Source: Obelidium mucronatum
Taxonomy: Eukaryota; Chytridiomycota; Chytridiomycetes; Chytridiales; Chytriomycetaceae
Direction: 5' to 3'
NCBI GenBank assembly: GCA_025765595.1
Contig: JAIVFH010000039.1
Span: forward strand, 234,284-298,283
DNA: 64,000 bases
In this document: piece by piece, positions 24,493-36,079 of the stretch
Layout: every line of letters begins with the position of its first letter
Position numbering within the stretch: the first letter of the stretch is position 1
Notes under the pieces: model-generated
What the model saw: the letters and a program-made list of their open reading frames with translations, nothing else
Told to the model about the DNA's origin: nothing
Database searches by the model: none
Position numbers and translations under genes: made by a program

Positions 24493-27400
24493 TCATATGT
24501 TATTCATAATGTCTCTTACAACACTTAATCCAACTTTTTTGATTCCCGTATGACCTTTCATTTCCCTCTTCTCGCCTTTGCAGTTCATAAATTCATGAGT
24601 TCCAGCCTTCCTCTCAATCGGTTCGTGAAACAGGTGGGCATCTTTGGGTAAAGTCAAGATCCACTTCTTGTCTTCCACAATTTGAAGAAACTCTGAAAAT
24701 GCAAGCGTTCCACTCAATGTCGACTTGGACCCAAATATAATAAGCTTTTGTTTGGCGCGTGTAAACGCAACATTAAGTCTCCTCCAGTCACGTAAAAGAT
24801 CTCCCACCTATTGAGAAAAAAGGCGCAAATTGTTTTAAAAGACAGTAATTCAAATACTCGGGGGGGCAGGGGAATACATTCACTCACATTTTTCTTTTGA
24901 TTCGATCTTACAAGCGAAACCAAAACACAACTCTTGTCCCGCCCTTGATACTTATCCACAGTCAAGACTTCAACAGCACCCAAATCACCACCTTCTTTTT
25001 GGGTCGAACTAATCCCCCCACTTACTCCTGTGACATTCTTTAATTCATGGGTAATCAACTTCAATTGCGCCCGATACGGACTCATGATTCCAATATCCTC
25101 AGCAACAACGCCACACATGATAAGCCCCTGAACAACTTGACCCACAAGCTTGGCTTCAACAAAATTTTGAACCAGAGACCCCCCTCCATTCCCGCTTCCA
25201 TTCACACCAGCAGCGCCAGTGCTCTCGCCTCCTGGAACGCAATCAGTATCAATAAATACAACTCTTCGATTCGGAGACAAGAGATCTTCAATCCAGCAGA
25301 CAGTACTTCCATGACATGTGCATTGGCGGAATCCGCTTTCATTCATGGCGTGTAAGGCTTCAAGACCTTGCTTCAAATTTGGAATTTGCAATTTACTTTG
25401 TGCCACCTTGTCGCTTCCACAACGTAGGCGTGATCCGTAAATTAAAGTATTGGAGAGGTGCATAATGTCAGCACACATTCGGTATTGATGGGAAAGGGTT
25501 ATGACTGATTCAGGGTGAGTTTCGGAGAGAAGACGAAAGAGGGAAACAGCAAGTCCTGCATCTCGGGCTTCGTGGTTTTTAACCTGTTTATTTCAGTGTT
25601 AAAAGATTATGACTTCTTAAAAAAAAATATTGTGGAATACCAATGGTGGAAGTTGGTAATGATCACCGACTAGAACAAACACATTGGCAAATCGAAGCGG
25701 TCCAAGGCAAACAGCTTCGTAAAAATGTGTTAGTAAAGGATACAAATTCTGTAGGGAGTCTCTTACGCAAAGTGAGTTGAGAAGCTTCATCGACGATACA
25801 ATAGTCAAACTTTCTCTTGGTAAATATTGGACTATTAGGAATCGTTAAACAAATATATATCTTTAAAAGTCAAATCTGATTAATTTAAAAACTCAACTGC
25901 TTGATTCCCAAACAAGTTGTGGCCACGACTTGCTTTTGCTCATAAAACCGCCTCACGTCTTCAACAGATTCGAAGATTTTTGCAGTGAATTCGTGAAGGT
26001 CGGGATGAACTCGTTGATGGCCTCCCAATCGGATGAAATCCACACATTCGCTTTTGAGCTTCAATAGCACATTGTCCACAGCAGAGTGAGTATACGCTGT
26101 CAACAAAACAGATTTCCCACGAGAAACAAGCGCTTTGATAATTTGAGCGATGGTAGTTGTTTTACCGGCTAAAACGAAAGCCACATTGTCAAAAAAAAAA
26201 ATCCACAACCAAGAGACAAAGTTCACACTCACTTCCTGGCATCCCAAGAATTAAAGAATAATCATTTGCATTCAAAACCTTTTGCATAGCATTCTTTTGA
26301 TCAATATTCAAGTTTGGGTCGCTTTCAATCAAAGCCAAGTCTTCTGGTTGAGAGCTTCTGAATGTCGGGGGTTCCAAATCCACCACAAGTCGCCTTCGTT
26401 TCACATCGCCATCGGGTATAAACAGATTCGTCAAGTTGCCGCGGACAAGCGCCATCCCAGCAGAAAATTCATCCTTATCTATTCGATACACTGCGGGTGC
26501 CGCGTCGGTAAGATTTATGCTGTCGCTAACAATAAATCCTTCAGAATTCATTCGAATTCCACTGTAGACTTGGTTCGATTCAATGTCAAAATTTCTGAGC
26601 CTCTTTGGAAGCCCCTTTAACCTTCGATCCACAGTTACTGTTACAGAATCAACGTCGACTTGGGTCAAGAATCCAATCGCTAATGCATAGTGACCCTTTT
26701 CTGAAGAAATAACAATGGGATCACCGGCAGCCAGTTGCAAATTTAAAAAGGAACTTGATGCGGCTGCTCCGGAAATCAATGATACCACCGAAGTCGCTTT
26801 CTTCATGGTATACGTGAATCGATGGACTTTAGCAGCATCCTGACTAAAGTCCTCTTCGCCAACAACCGTCATACCACTCAAGCAGCTAAACGAAAAAGAA
26901 AAAAAAAGATTATGCGATGCCCAAGTTCCTTTTGAAATAATTACAAACCTCCCAGTTTTTTCTCTCTCTTCAGACCCCAAAGTCCAAACCTCTTTTCGCG
27001 ACGTCTGAATATCACCCTCTTCTTTAGTCAACAAACTTTCCCACTTTTTGAAAAATGCAGTGTGATTTGGCATAAAGTCTTTGGTATTCTCTTCGAAAAG
27101 GGAGCCCAGTCCTGCTGTATCCTTGTCTCCATCTTCCACAGCCTTATGGTAAACCAAGCAAGTCTTGAGAGAGTAGCAGTTTGTACAGGATCTCGTATTT
27201 TGAATCATTGGCGGTAGTTTTCGTGAAGAAATTGCTGAAGCTAGTTTGTTGCGGTTGATGAGGAGTCCACGTACTTCATCTCGAATATACGGAATCTTGA
27301 TCATTTCCTTCTTTTTGAGATAATAAAGTATAGATCCAAAAACGTTCACATCTACAGGTACGTTATAACAGTTGAGCTCGTGTTCAAAAGAAAAAAAAAG

Positions 27401-30136
27401 AATTCTCACCATATCTGTCTTGCATCATCAAAGTGTACAAAGAGGCTTGTGCACGATGAGACACTGCGGTCGTACTCTTTCCAGTCTTCAGCTCAAAAGG
27501 CATGATATGTGTTACCACCGGACCTCTTCCTGTTTGAGTCTTGATTTCCAACGACGCATCAATGTTACCCTTAATTCCCCAAGTGGGAGACCAAATGTGT
27601 TCTTCAATATCAAGCACATTAGAAACGCAAGCGGTAGTTTTATCCTTAGATTCGGTCCTGAACACATCCAGTGGACCAATTGGCTAAACAACGGTCAGTT
27701 CTTCAAGAGAAAAAAAAATTTCGAACCTGTCCACGCCCATACTTCATATCCCAATCCTGTAAATTCGGAACTAGCTCCAGCAAGTGAGTTCGGGCAGTCA
27801 GTTCAGTCTCTCCTATACTCCAAAGATCTTCTAAACTCCGCCGAATCATCCCTTCCACCTCAAATTCTATTGTTGACACGCTAAAATCCCTCTTCAAGAC
27901 ACAAGATTGAAATATTTCGTGCAGAAGCTTTCCATACACCATTGCTGCATTGGAATCGTTGGAAACACGGCACATGTCTTGGAACACCGATTTCCGCAAA
28001 CATTCAAAGCTGTCAGCCACATGCGTGGCAGATATCAATGTGTCGGGGTTGACGATAACGAAATTGCATTCATTGTTGATAATTACAGGATTGATTGGGG
28101 CGCCCGCGTCAATTATGATGTGGACGTAGTTTCCTGTAATTGGGTTAGCTTTTTTTTACTCATCAAACAAACGGCACAAACCTGTCTCGATATCAGTATA
28201 GTACCAATCGTCCCGCAATTTTGCAATGAGTTCTTCTCCATTTGCCTCGTTCAACAACAAAACAACCTTTTTCAGGAAAAAACTTTAATGAATTCCTCGG
28301 CAGGTTGAAGTCCTAACCTTTTCTGGAAGAAAATACCCTCCCATCTGACATTGCTCATACCGTATTTCCAAGACAACCCACCGGGTAAATTTCTGAATTG
28401 AAATGATTTCAAAAGAAACCTCAAGTTTAAAAATACAAATCATCCCACAACTGACCACACGTTTCTCAATAACAGGAACAGCAGCAGCAGCAGCAGCTTG
28501 CAATCCCCCATGATCCAAGACATCCATATCCATTGCATTCAAGACATGTTCGTCAAAATCAGAGTAATCAAATTCATCAAACTCAAGATCCTTGGATTCG
28601 GTTTTTGGCAGCGCCACTGGGTCGGGAATCTGATTTGTCGCGATATTTGCCTGAGTGGCGTTATACTGGTCCTCCGCCGCATTACAGGCATTCAATAACG
28701 CAATATCATCGTCAAACGCGCCAAATTCATCATCATCATCATCGATAGCAAAATCTTCAGTCAGGTTGTTGTTGATGTTGTCACCCACTACAAAACTGGC
28801 AGTTGCTTCAGCTCCAGTGAAAGACAAAGACATATTCGATTTTTCATGTGATGTATGGGTCACTGGCATATTGTCTGATGATTGAACGGTGCTACTCTTC
28901 CCAGCTTGAACTTCCGAAAAGTTGGGAAAATCGGGCGCAATAGGAAAATTCATGGCTTCAGCTGTACGAACATCCATAGACGAGAAAGATCTTGCATAAG
29001 GCTTTCGGAATGGACTTTCAGCGATGGATCCAATCAACTCCACCGTCGGGACTTTCACAAACGAAGACACGGGCTGATTCGTTTTACTCCGAACCAATGC
29101 TGGCGACTTTACAGACACAGAATCGGATTGCAATGTTCCAAGAAGATTCGTCAGTTTTTGAAGACCTTGTGTCAAATTTCCAGATGATGATGTTGTTGTT
29201 GATTCTGACCGTGAGTTCAGAGAATTCAAAGGCTTAGGTCCTAAACTACTGCCCATAGATGCCCAATGTTGCCGTTTAACTCGACGTTCATAGATACAAG
29301 GAGATCCTTCTGCAATATTTGATGAACTTTGCGATCGCTTGAGTGGCCGATGTGGCGTAGACCATACAAACTGTTTCGGTGGAGATTTTGAAGTTAAAAG
29401 ACCAGATGTTGAAGCCATGGATGATGCTGGTTGGCTCCACAGTTCGGAAATCATATCCTATGGTTAAGTGAGTGAGTGAGTGAGGAGGAATACAGGAGAA
29501 AGTATTCGATTCACACATTTGTTGTCACTTGTTTTGGAACATCATCAACTCGACCAAGTAAGTTTGAGATGGCTCGTATTTCTTTCTCTTGGTCGAAAGC
29601 TGAAGTGGAAACGTCAGTCGAGAATCAACTGGAGTGTTATAGAACTCAACGTTTCACATTCTTCACGAATGATTTGAGTTTTTCTAGAGGGGGGGACGTT
29701 TTCCAAAAGATATTGCACTCCGAGGCAGTTTGGTTCTGTTCTTGTTGTTGATGTGGTTGCTGGTCGAAAGGGCTGAGTTGACAAGAAACGTCCGTTGCTT
29801 TTGCATGCTTTGGAGTTGACAAGAATATATCTGTCGCTTCAGCATTCTCAAGTTTAACTGGAGAAGTGTCTGGTGGCAACAGCTGATTATTGTCGCAGGG
29901 CTTCACGTGGACAGGCTGCAGTGGTTTCCGCTGAGCATTTGCAGAAGAAGATGCAGTGACAGTGTTAGACTTGGGTATAGGGGGTTTGATGGCTGCTGTG
30001 GTTGGATTGGTCTTTGTCCAGAACGAGCGAATGTCGGCAGACCCTTTCGCTGCTGCTGCATCCTATTGCAATCTTAAATAAGCACCGTATTTGGTGATAG
30101 GCTAATCGAAACCTTCTTCGCCTTAGTTTGCTTCAT
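24493..30136 (-). CDS. DNA2: DNA replication ATP-dependent helicase/nuclease Dna2
   Basis: Dna2 processes Okazaki-fragment flaps and resects double-strand breaks. About twelve exons. The start at 30136 (MKQTKAKK) opens a long, poorly conserved N-terminal region containing ADIRSFW and an acidic patch. The RecB-type nuclease follows: [27 protein letters not shown] and FELKTGKS, giving the Asp and Glu-x-Lys metal ligands. The Fe-S cysteines appear as ECLRK plus [11 protein letters not shown]. The superfamily 1 helicase shows [20 protein letters not shown] (Walker A, split by an intron), [55 protein letters not shown] and [15 protein letters not shown]. All essential motifs are intact. It is third in a head-to-tail run with TAD2 and MTQ2. 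Confidence 0.95.
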
Positions 30137-30194
30137 TAGGCGATGATGGATGGTTCGGACAAAGGTAAAAAAATAAGTTAAATAAGAAGATTAT

Positions 30195-31016
30195 TTAATT
30201 CAAATCAGAGCGAGAAAAGCGAATTATTGAAAGGCCTTCGATGCCCGCCCGTCGCGAAAGTACAACCTGTTGGTGGACGCCGCAGTTAGGGATACGTTGT
30301 GATGATCACTTCTTGCCTACCTTGCTGAACAACCCATACACATCTTTCATGTGCTGCATTATTTCCGCGGGCTTATTCTCTTTCACAGTAACGAGATAGA
30401 AGAGGCCCTTCTCAGACAATAACCCCTCGATTGTAGGAATAAACTTATCCAGAACCTCTCGGCCGTCCACACCACCAGCCCAAGACGCTTCGATCCCACT
30501 GCTTCCAACTTCACTACTAGGAGTAACAACATACGGTGGATTGAATATAAGCACGTCAACTGCTTTGGCCAGTCTTGACCCGAATCCAGAAGCAAAACTC
30601 GAAAGCACGGCATCGATTGGTACAGCCTTGAAGGGCATTGTTATAATTCATAGTATCAAAAATCGTACCAACATTGTGAAAGCCTGTGCGGTTGGTAGCT
30701 TTGGCTGCTGAAGGGTTGATGTCAGCTGCGAGGAAATCTAAGGAACCGCTCAAGAGAAGCAGTTACAGCACGTTAACTAGATTCGATTTAGTGGCTAGAC
30801 GACATGCATACATGCTTGCGGCCATAGGAAACCAAGGAAGGTGGTGACACATCCCGACCCTGATCCAACTTCGAGGCAGATTGTTGGACTCATCGACGCA
30901 ATCAGCTGTGCGTCTTCTTCCAAGGCATCCAAGAGAAGAAATGTGTCCTCGCACGGTTCGTACACGTTCTCATAGTCCTTTGAAGTGAAATGGCTCAGGG
31001 ATGGTGTTGCAACCAT
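30195..31016 (-). CDS. MTQ2: eRF1 glutamine methyltransferase Mtq2 (HemK2/N6AMT1)
   Basis: S-adenosylmethionine-dependent methyltransferase that modifies the GGQ glutamine of release factor eRF1, working with Trm112. It starts MVATPSLSHFTSKDYENVYE. The SAM-binding motif is CLEVGSGSGCVTTFLG. The acidic loop is LAADINPSAAKAT, and the catalytic substrate-binding motif is FNPPYV. The last exon was recovered by splicing FSK to VVLSRRAGIEGLSIIRFSRS, which matches the family C-terminus and extends the gene to a stop at 30195. There are about four exons, and about 220 residues agree with the family. It begins 30 nt after TAD2 ends and stops 58 nt before DNA2 begins. Confidence 0.93.
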
Positions 31017-31046
31017 TTCTTTAGCAGCTTTATTACATCATCAATA

Positions 31047-31829
31047 TTACTCCTTCAAAACTCGGTTATTCTTCTTTTTTGGATTTGGTGCTGAGCAGTC
31101 GGAAATCGTATCAGGCTCAGAGGAGGTGGAACAATCAGAATTGCACAGTACCTCGATCGTTTTCACGCAAGTAAAACCGCCGCAACATCATAATCGCTTC
31201 TTCTTTGTAAAGACCGCTTTCAACTTCGTACCCTGGTTCTTCCTTGTTTTCCAGCGAACAAAACGAGTGACTATTATGTCGAAGTCAGCAGAAAGATAAC
31301 TGAAAACAGACCAACTCACTCGCGATGGATATTTAGCACTGATCCGCAGCCTAACTTATATTAAGCCCCATCGAAAGAGTATACCACGCGACGCACCTCC
31401 GAATCGCTCATTCCCGCATCCAAAGTAGACTTTCCGCATCCTTACGTGTCGCAGGGCTGACGCGCACATCAGACACGGTTCTACGGTGACATACAGGTCG
31501 CACTTCGCAAACACGCTTGCGGGACTCGCTGGACGCGGCAGGCCCAGCTCGTCGGCGAGCTCGTCGAGGTTCGCCAAGACGGCGTCGATGGCCTCGAACT
31601 CGGCGTGGCGCGTTCCCTGCGAAAGCGAAAGCGGCGCTGGTCAGCGACAGAGACAGAGAGGGCGGGTGGTTGTGGCCGGGCGCACATTCAGCGACTCGTT
31701 CGTGCGGTTGCGGCCGCCGCCGGCGACGCGCCGCCCGTCGGCAACAATCACGCAGCCGACGGGCACTTCGCCGCTGCGGAACGCCTCGTCGGCGAGCGCG
31801 AGCGCCGCCTGCATCCACGTGCTGTGCAT
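31047..31829 (-). CDS. TAD2: tRNA-specific adenosine deaminase catalytic subunit Tad2 (ADAT2)
   Basis: Catalytic subunit of the Tad2-Tad3 enzyme that deaminates A34 to inosine in tRNA anticodons. The start at 31829 (MHSTWMQAALALADEAF) is the conserved N-terminus. Zinc and proton-relay residues are in GTRHAEFEAIDAV (HAE) and VEPCLMCASALRHVRMRKVY (PCxxC), followed by GCGNERFGG. Three short downstream exons were recovered by frame and consensus: GCGSVLNIHR, then a segment through LYKEEAIMMLRRFYLREND, then RAPNPKKKNNRVLKE with stop at 31047. The last matches typical fungal Tad2 C-termini. The first two exons are strongly GC-rich, unlike the rest. Confidence 0.93.
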
Positions 31830-31857
31830 GTCAAACAAACAAAAATAAACAAACAAA

Positions 31858-32007
31858 AACAAACAAACAAAGGCGACCCCTTTTCACACACCCAAGCACC
31901 CTGCATTCGGAAATGATATAAAACTAGACCATTCCCCGCCTTCTCTTCCCTTCAGTTCTCTTACGAAAACAACAACAGCTCTCTCAAGCCTTCAAACAAA
32001 ACGAAAA
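31858..32007 (+). promoter_or_regulatory. core promoter and 5' leader, paralog copy 2
   Basis: Near-identical to the block at 668-814: TATAAAA at 31917-31923, CT-rich initiator area and A/C-rich leader, with ATG at 32008. Just upstream is an A/C-rich (CAAA)n-like stretch between this gene and TAD2. Confidence 0.7.
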
Positions 32008-33505
32008 ATGCAAGCAAACTTCTCCAACTGTGACCAGCAACAACAAGCCTTCGGAAATCAAGTCCAATCGTGTCCAATTGCCGCCGCCAAGCAAAGACTC
32101 GCTGCCTCGGGCCGTCTCCACGGTCAGTCCATGCCATATTCTGGCAACTTCGACGGTCAACAAGAGTGTGGATTCCCTGTCCTCAACCAGCTCTACCAAC
32201 GCGGTGGTCTTGGCGGCTACTCTGACCAGGCGTGTGAAATCCCAATTGTTGACCAGTTCCAACGCGGCAGCTATGGTACATTCAATGGTGGCCGTCAGGT
32301 GTGTTACTTTTCTCCGTGTTTGAATTATCCTCTTCCCCAGCTTCATCTCTTTCTCTTTACTTTTCCTCAAACGCTTGCAAATTCTAATTTAGTCTTCATT
32401 TCATTTCACAGAACTTTGGCACCTCTTCTTTCAAGCCATGGATGAACATCCTCAACCAGAACCAAGCCAACGCGAATAATTGGGACCAAGACTTCTTGCA
32501 AGGCTACCCCACCCGCTACAGCACCATCGCCAACAATGGCTTCAACGGAAGCGGCTTCAACGGAAACAACTTCAACGACCAGAGTGCTACCAACTACGGC
32601 AACTCCTTCAACAACAACTACAACAACATCTACAACAACGGAAACCAGTCTGTTCGCGGATACGGAATCTTTGGAGCACGCAACAACAACATCTTTGGAG
32701 CACGCAACAACAACATTCAGCAACGCTACCAGTCTGTCAAGGCCAACATTGTCAGCGAATTGGTGGAAGACCGTCAACGCGATGAACACCAGGTATTGTG
32801 TATTTCTTTTAGTGGCCTTTTACAAGTAATTCCAATTCGCTGAAACATTCTCTTTTGGTTGCGCAGGCCAACCTCATCAAGCAACTCACAAAGAAATCCT
32901 CCACCACACGCAACAGAATGGGTCTTGTCCAAGCTCTTCTCGCTGGCCAAAAGGTTCCACGCGGCGTCATTGCCCAACTCCTTGCCGAGGACTTTGTGAT
33001 GGACCATGTCGCCGAATCCATTATCAACAAGATCTTGGTGGACTCTGTTACCAACCGCAATGCTGACCATATCATCTACGACTTGGCTTCTGGAAACGTT
33101 CATGTTCCGCACTACAATCAAGCTGCTGTTGAGCGCGAGGTAATTCCATTTTAGTTTTGGTGTCATTCTTTGGTCGTCTAGCTTGCAGGATACTTACAAT
33201 TGCAAAAAATACAGAACTTTCTCTTTGACCAGCTTACGGCCAAACTGACTCAACGGATGACTACTCCACATGCCAACAAGAGAATCGTGACCGTCCAAGC
33301 CATCGGTGATGTGTTTGACACTCTTTCCAGAGCTCAGCAAGTTGGATACGGCGCGCGTGTGACTCCCAACGGTGTCGAGTTTGGCTCTTGTGGAGGAAAT
33401 GCGCAAGGCAATGGTGGCCAGTGGGGAGGAAGCAACCAGTTTGGTAACCAGTTTTCTGGAGGAATTGGCGGTTTTGGAAATGCACAGCAACAAATGTGGT
33501 GCTGA
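32008..33505 (+). CDS. Asn/Gln-rich protein of unknown function, paralog copy 2
   Basis: Exons 32008-32298, 32412-32792, 32867-33139 and 33215-33505 give about 411 residues, collinear with the copy at 815-2279 and with identical splice phases. Differences are few: one extra Gln near the N-terminus, scattered substitutions in the Asn/Gly-rich tract, and a short Gly/Asn-rich insertion near the C-terminus (GGNAQGNGG). Introns also align, intron 1 over most of its length. Both copies keep intact frames, which suggests both are functional. A strong promoter plus two copies hints at an abundant structural protein, but that is inference. Confidence 0.8.
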
Positions 33506-33536
33506 GAATCTTTAGGGGTTTTCTTTATTGATGGTG

Positions 33537-33542
33537 AATAAA
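33537..33542 (+). terminator. polyadenylation signal, copy 2
   Basis: AATAAA 32 nt after the stop codon, in the same conserved context as in copy 1. Confidence 0.55.
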
Positions 33543-33543
33543 A

Positions 33544-34031
33544 GCCAGTGAGCGTGATTCAGACATGGCTTGGATTCCAGTCAGCTTGGGGACTCCTCTG
33601 GCAGTCATGGATTCTTTTCTCTTAATCTCCTGATGGCTAGAAGCCCTAAATACTAGCATTCAATACAAAATCCCAGTGTAACCGACCGGTCTGACCTTGA
33701 ATCGGATACTCAGTGTTGTTTGGAATCAACCACCTGATCGCGGCATTTCAAAACAGGCTACTCAGCAACAGTGGTCTTGCTTCTAACCTGCACGTCTCGC
33801 AGTAAAGGGGCATCATCTACTATGGTAGGTTCAATCGTTTCCTCTTGTCGTGGCAACGGTCTTCATGTCCCATTGTTCAGTTCTACCACGTCTGCTAATG
33901 TCTTTCTATGAATCTACAAAAACATCCATCCAAGTCAGAGCTGCGTTATTACAGATACGAGATGAACCAATACATGAACCGTTCCATATAACTTGTGGCT
34001 TTTATTTTATTTTAATTTTGGTTATATTTAA
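33544..34031. other. intergenic region upstream of the Crinkler gene
   Basis: No gene, tRNA-like fold or repeat array was recognised. The last 50 nt before the ATG at 34032 are T/A-rich (TTTTATTTTA, TATATTTAAATG) and may hold the core promoter of the Crinkler gene. Confidence 0.35.
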
Positions 34032-35928
34032 ATGAAGAAAGCTGTTTGGTACTTGCTTGTCGATGAAAGAGGCAACCCTGTCTTCGAGGGTATTCGTGCC
34101 GACAAGGTCAAGTTTAGTACAGAGGAGAATGTGGATGTGGCAGACTTGAGGAAGGAAGTGTTGAAGGAGAACAAAAACACACTGAAGCACTTTGACTCCC
34201 ACACCTTGAGAGTCTATTCAAACAAGAACGACATTGGCGATGCATCGAAGGAACTTAAAGCTAGTGCGCTGGTTGGGGATCGAGGAGAGAGCGAGGAGAA
34301 ACCGCTGTATGTTGTTGTGCCCAAAAAGACTTGTAAGTCGCGGTGGGTCTTGACTTGGAACTTACCATTGTATTGTTCAGCGCCATCGGGTTCTTTACAG
34401 TCGATGGCTTCTGGGTCTATCACAATAGGGTTGGATGTAGTGGTTGAGGCTGTACGGAAGGAAATGCAGCCATTGCGCGATGAGATAATGCAGTTAAAGC
34501 GGCCCGAAAATACTCTGCCTATTGTAGCTGAGGTTGTACGGAAGGAAATGCAGCCATTGCGCGATGAGATAAAGCAGTTAAAGCGCCCTGAAAATACTCT
34601 GTCGCCTGCAGGCGTTGGTTCTCAAGTTTTATCGGCCTTGAAACTCGAATCAAGCTTTCATGAAATTCCAGCGACAGAAGGCCCAGCTATTCTCAGTGAA
34701 GAGACTGCGGCTATATTATCCAAGATCGGGGAAGAAAAAGTCCTGGTTGTTCATTTGACCCACATTCTTGGCAAAATTCTGACCAAGAACCTGGTCATCG
34801 TGAATAGTGAGGAGTACAAATGGCTTGAACAGGCCCCCGATTTGTCCGAAGGCTCAAGGCTCAAACCAGATCTATTCGTTACGTATCATGGCGTCTTCTG
34901 CCATCGCGATGAACCGAGGGATAAAGGAAGGGAGTTGCGACAGACTTTTCGAAAGGAGTATCAAGAAATATTTTACTTTGGAATTCCGGAAGAAATGCTT
35001 CATGATTCAATAGTCATAATGGATGTAAAATTGAAATTGAGTTTCAATGAGGCTTTCGGCAAGGTGATTGATAGTTACTGCCTAAAAAATTTTAAAAAAT
35101 TTTTTTTATCAGGTTGTTATTTACTTGCAGAAACTTCCTGAATCTTCCAGAGCGGTTCTGTTTGACAATTTCCAGTGTTGGTTGATTCAAAGCCGCGGAC
35201 ATGTAGTGGTAAAGGTGTGGACTTTCAAATGGACGGATTCAGGATCCAGCAAAGTGTTCTCCGATTTTGTTGAAGGTGGTTTGGGGAGTTGGTTAGCGTG
35301 TCTATCGTCAGCATGCGACACTTTTGGGGTACATACCGTAAACAGTGATTCTTTTCTTGGTGCTGGAGCCCATGGTCGAGTTTTTAAAGTCGTTACCGAG
35401 AACAACACATTGGCAGCTCTCAAGATTGTGTCGAAGAATCTTTCAATATTAAGTAGCGAATCTCGGGCTTTGGCTGATGCTTCTACTACAGGCATTGTCG
35501 CCAAGGTTTTGAAACCATTTACAAAAACGAGCAACGGTGCTGCTATGCTTATAGCTCCTGTGGGTCAACCTGTTCTGCGATCAAGTTTGACTGAAACCCG
35601 TCTCCTTCAAATTCTTAAGTGCCTTTTCAAACTACACTCTGCGGGACTTGAACATGGAGACCCCCGGCTGGCGAATATCATCCAGCATGAAGATCAATTA
35701 CTCTGGATTGACTTTATGGATTCCATGAAGAGCACAGATGGTTGGATTTCAGATGCAAGAATTCTCTCTCGTTCGATTCTGAACCTGTCTCATCAAACCG
35801 TACTGCCTCCTCAAGTTTCTGCCGCAATCTCCAGCTACGGATGCGCACGCACTGAATACTCGTGTGAAAACCTTGGCAATGAATTGTGGAGCATTCTTCG
35901 AAAGGATTTGGAGCTTTGGGAGTTATGA
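34032..35928 (+). CDS. Crinkler (CRN)-type effector with nuclease-like and kinase-like domains
   Basis: Three exons; introns 34333-34380 (48 nt, no in-frame stop) and one ending just before 35131. Residues 1-100 form a ubiquitin-like CRN header (starts MKKAVWYLLVDERGNPVFEG, ends YVVVPKKT). A doubled 28-residue charged, probably coiled-coil unit follows. Next comes a segment resembling a PD-(D/E)xK nuclease core (LKPDLFVTYHGV, then IVIMDVKLKLSFNEAFGK). The C-terminus is protein-kinase-like: glycine loop LGAGAHGRVFKV, lysine in LAALKIV, catalytic loop GLEHGDPRLANII and metal-binding IDFMD. Header plus nuclease plus kinase is a known architecture in eukaryotic CR effectors, which act in host nuclei or in conflict between organisms. 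No classical signal peptide is seen. Its target is unknown. Confidence 0.82.
34440..34607 (+). repeat. tandem duplication of an 84-nt coding unit
   Basis: Two adjacent 84-nt units encode VRKEMQPLRDEI(M/K)QLKRPENTL twice. They are nearly identical at DNA level, so the duplication is recent, and it keeps frame. Confidence 0.9.
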
Positions 35929-36079
35929 GGTGAGCACTCTTGACAAAAATAAAATATACGTACAATTATGGCAGTGTATTTTGTTTTTGTGAAATGCTCA
36001 AGTATTTATGAGCACCACCATTAATCGTTTTTATTTTATTTTATTGTTTTTGGGAATTTCTTGACTTGCTTTTTTATTT

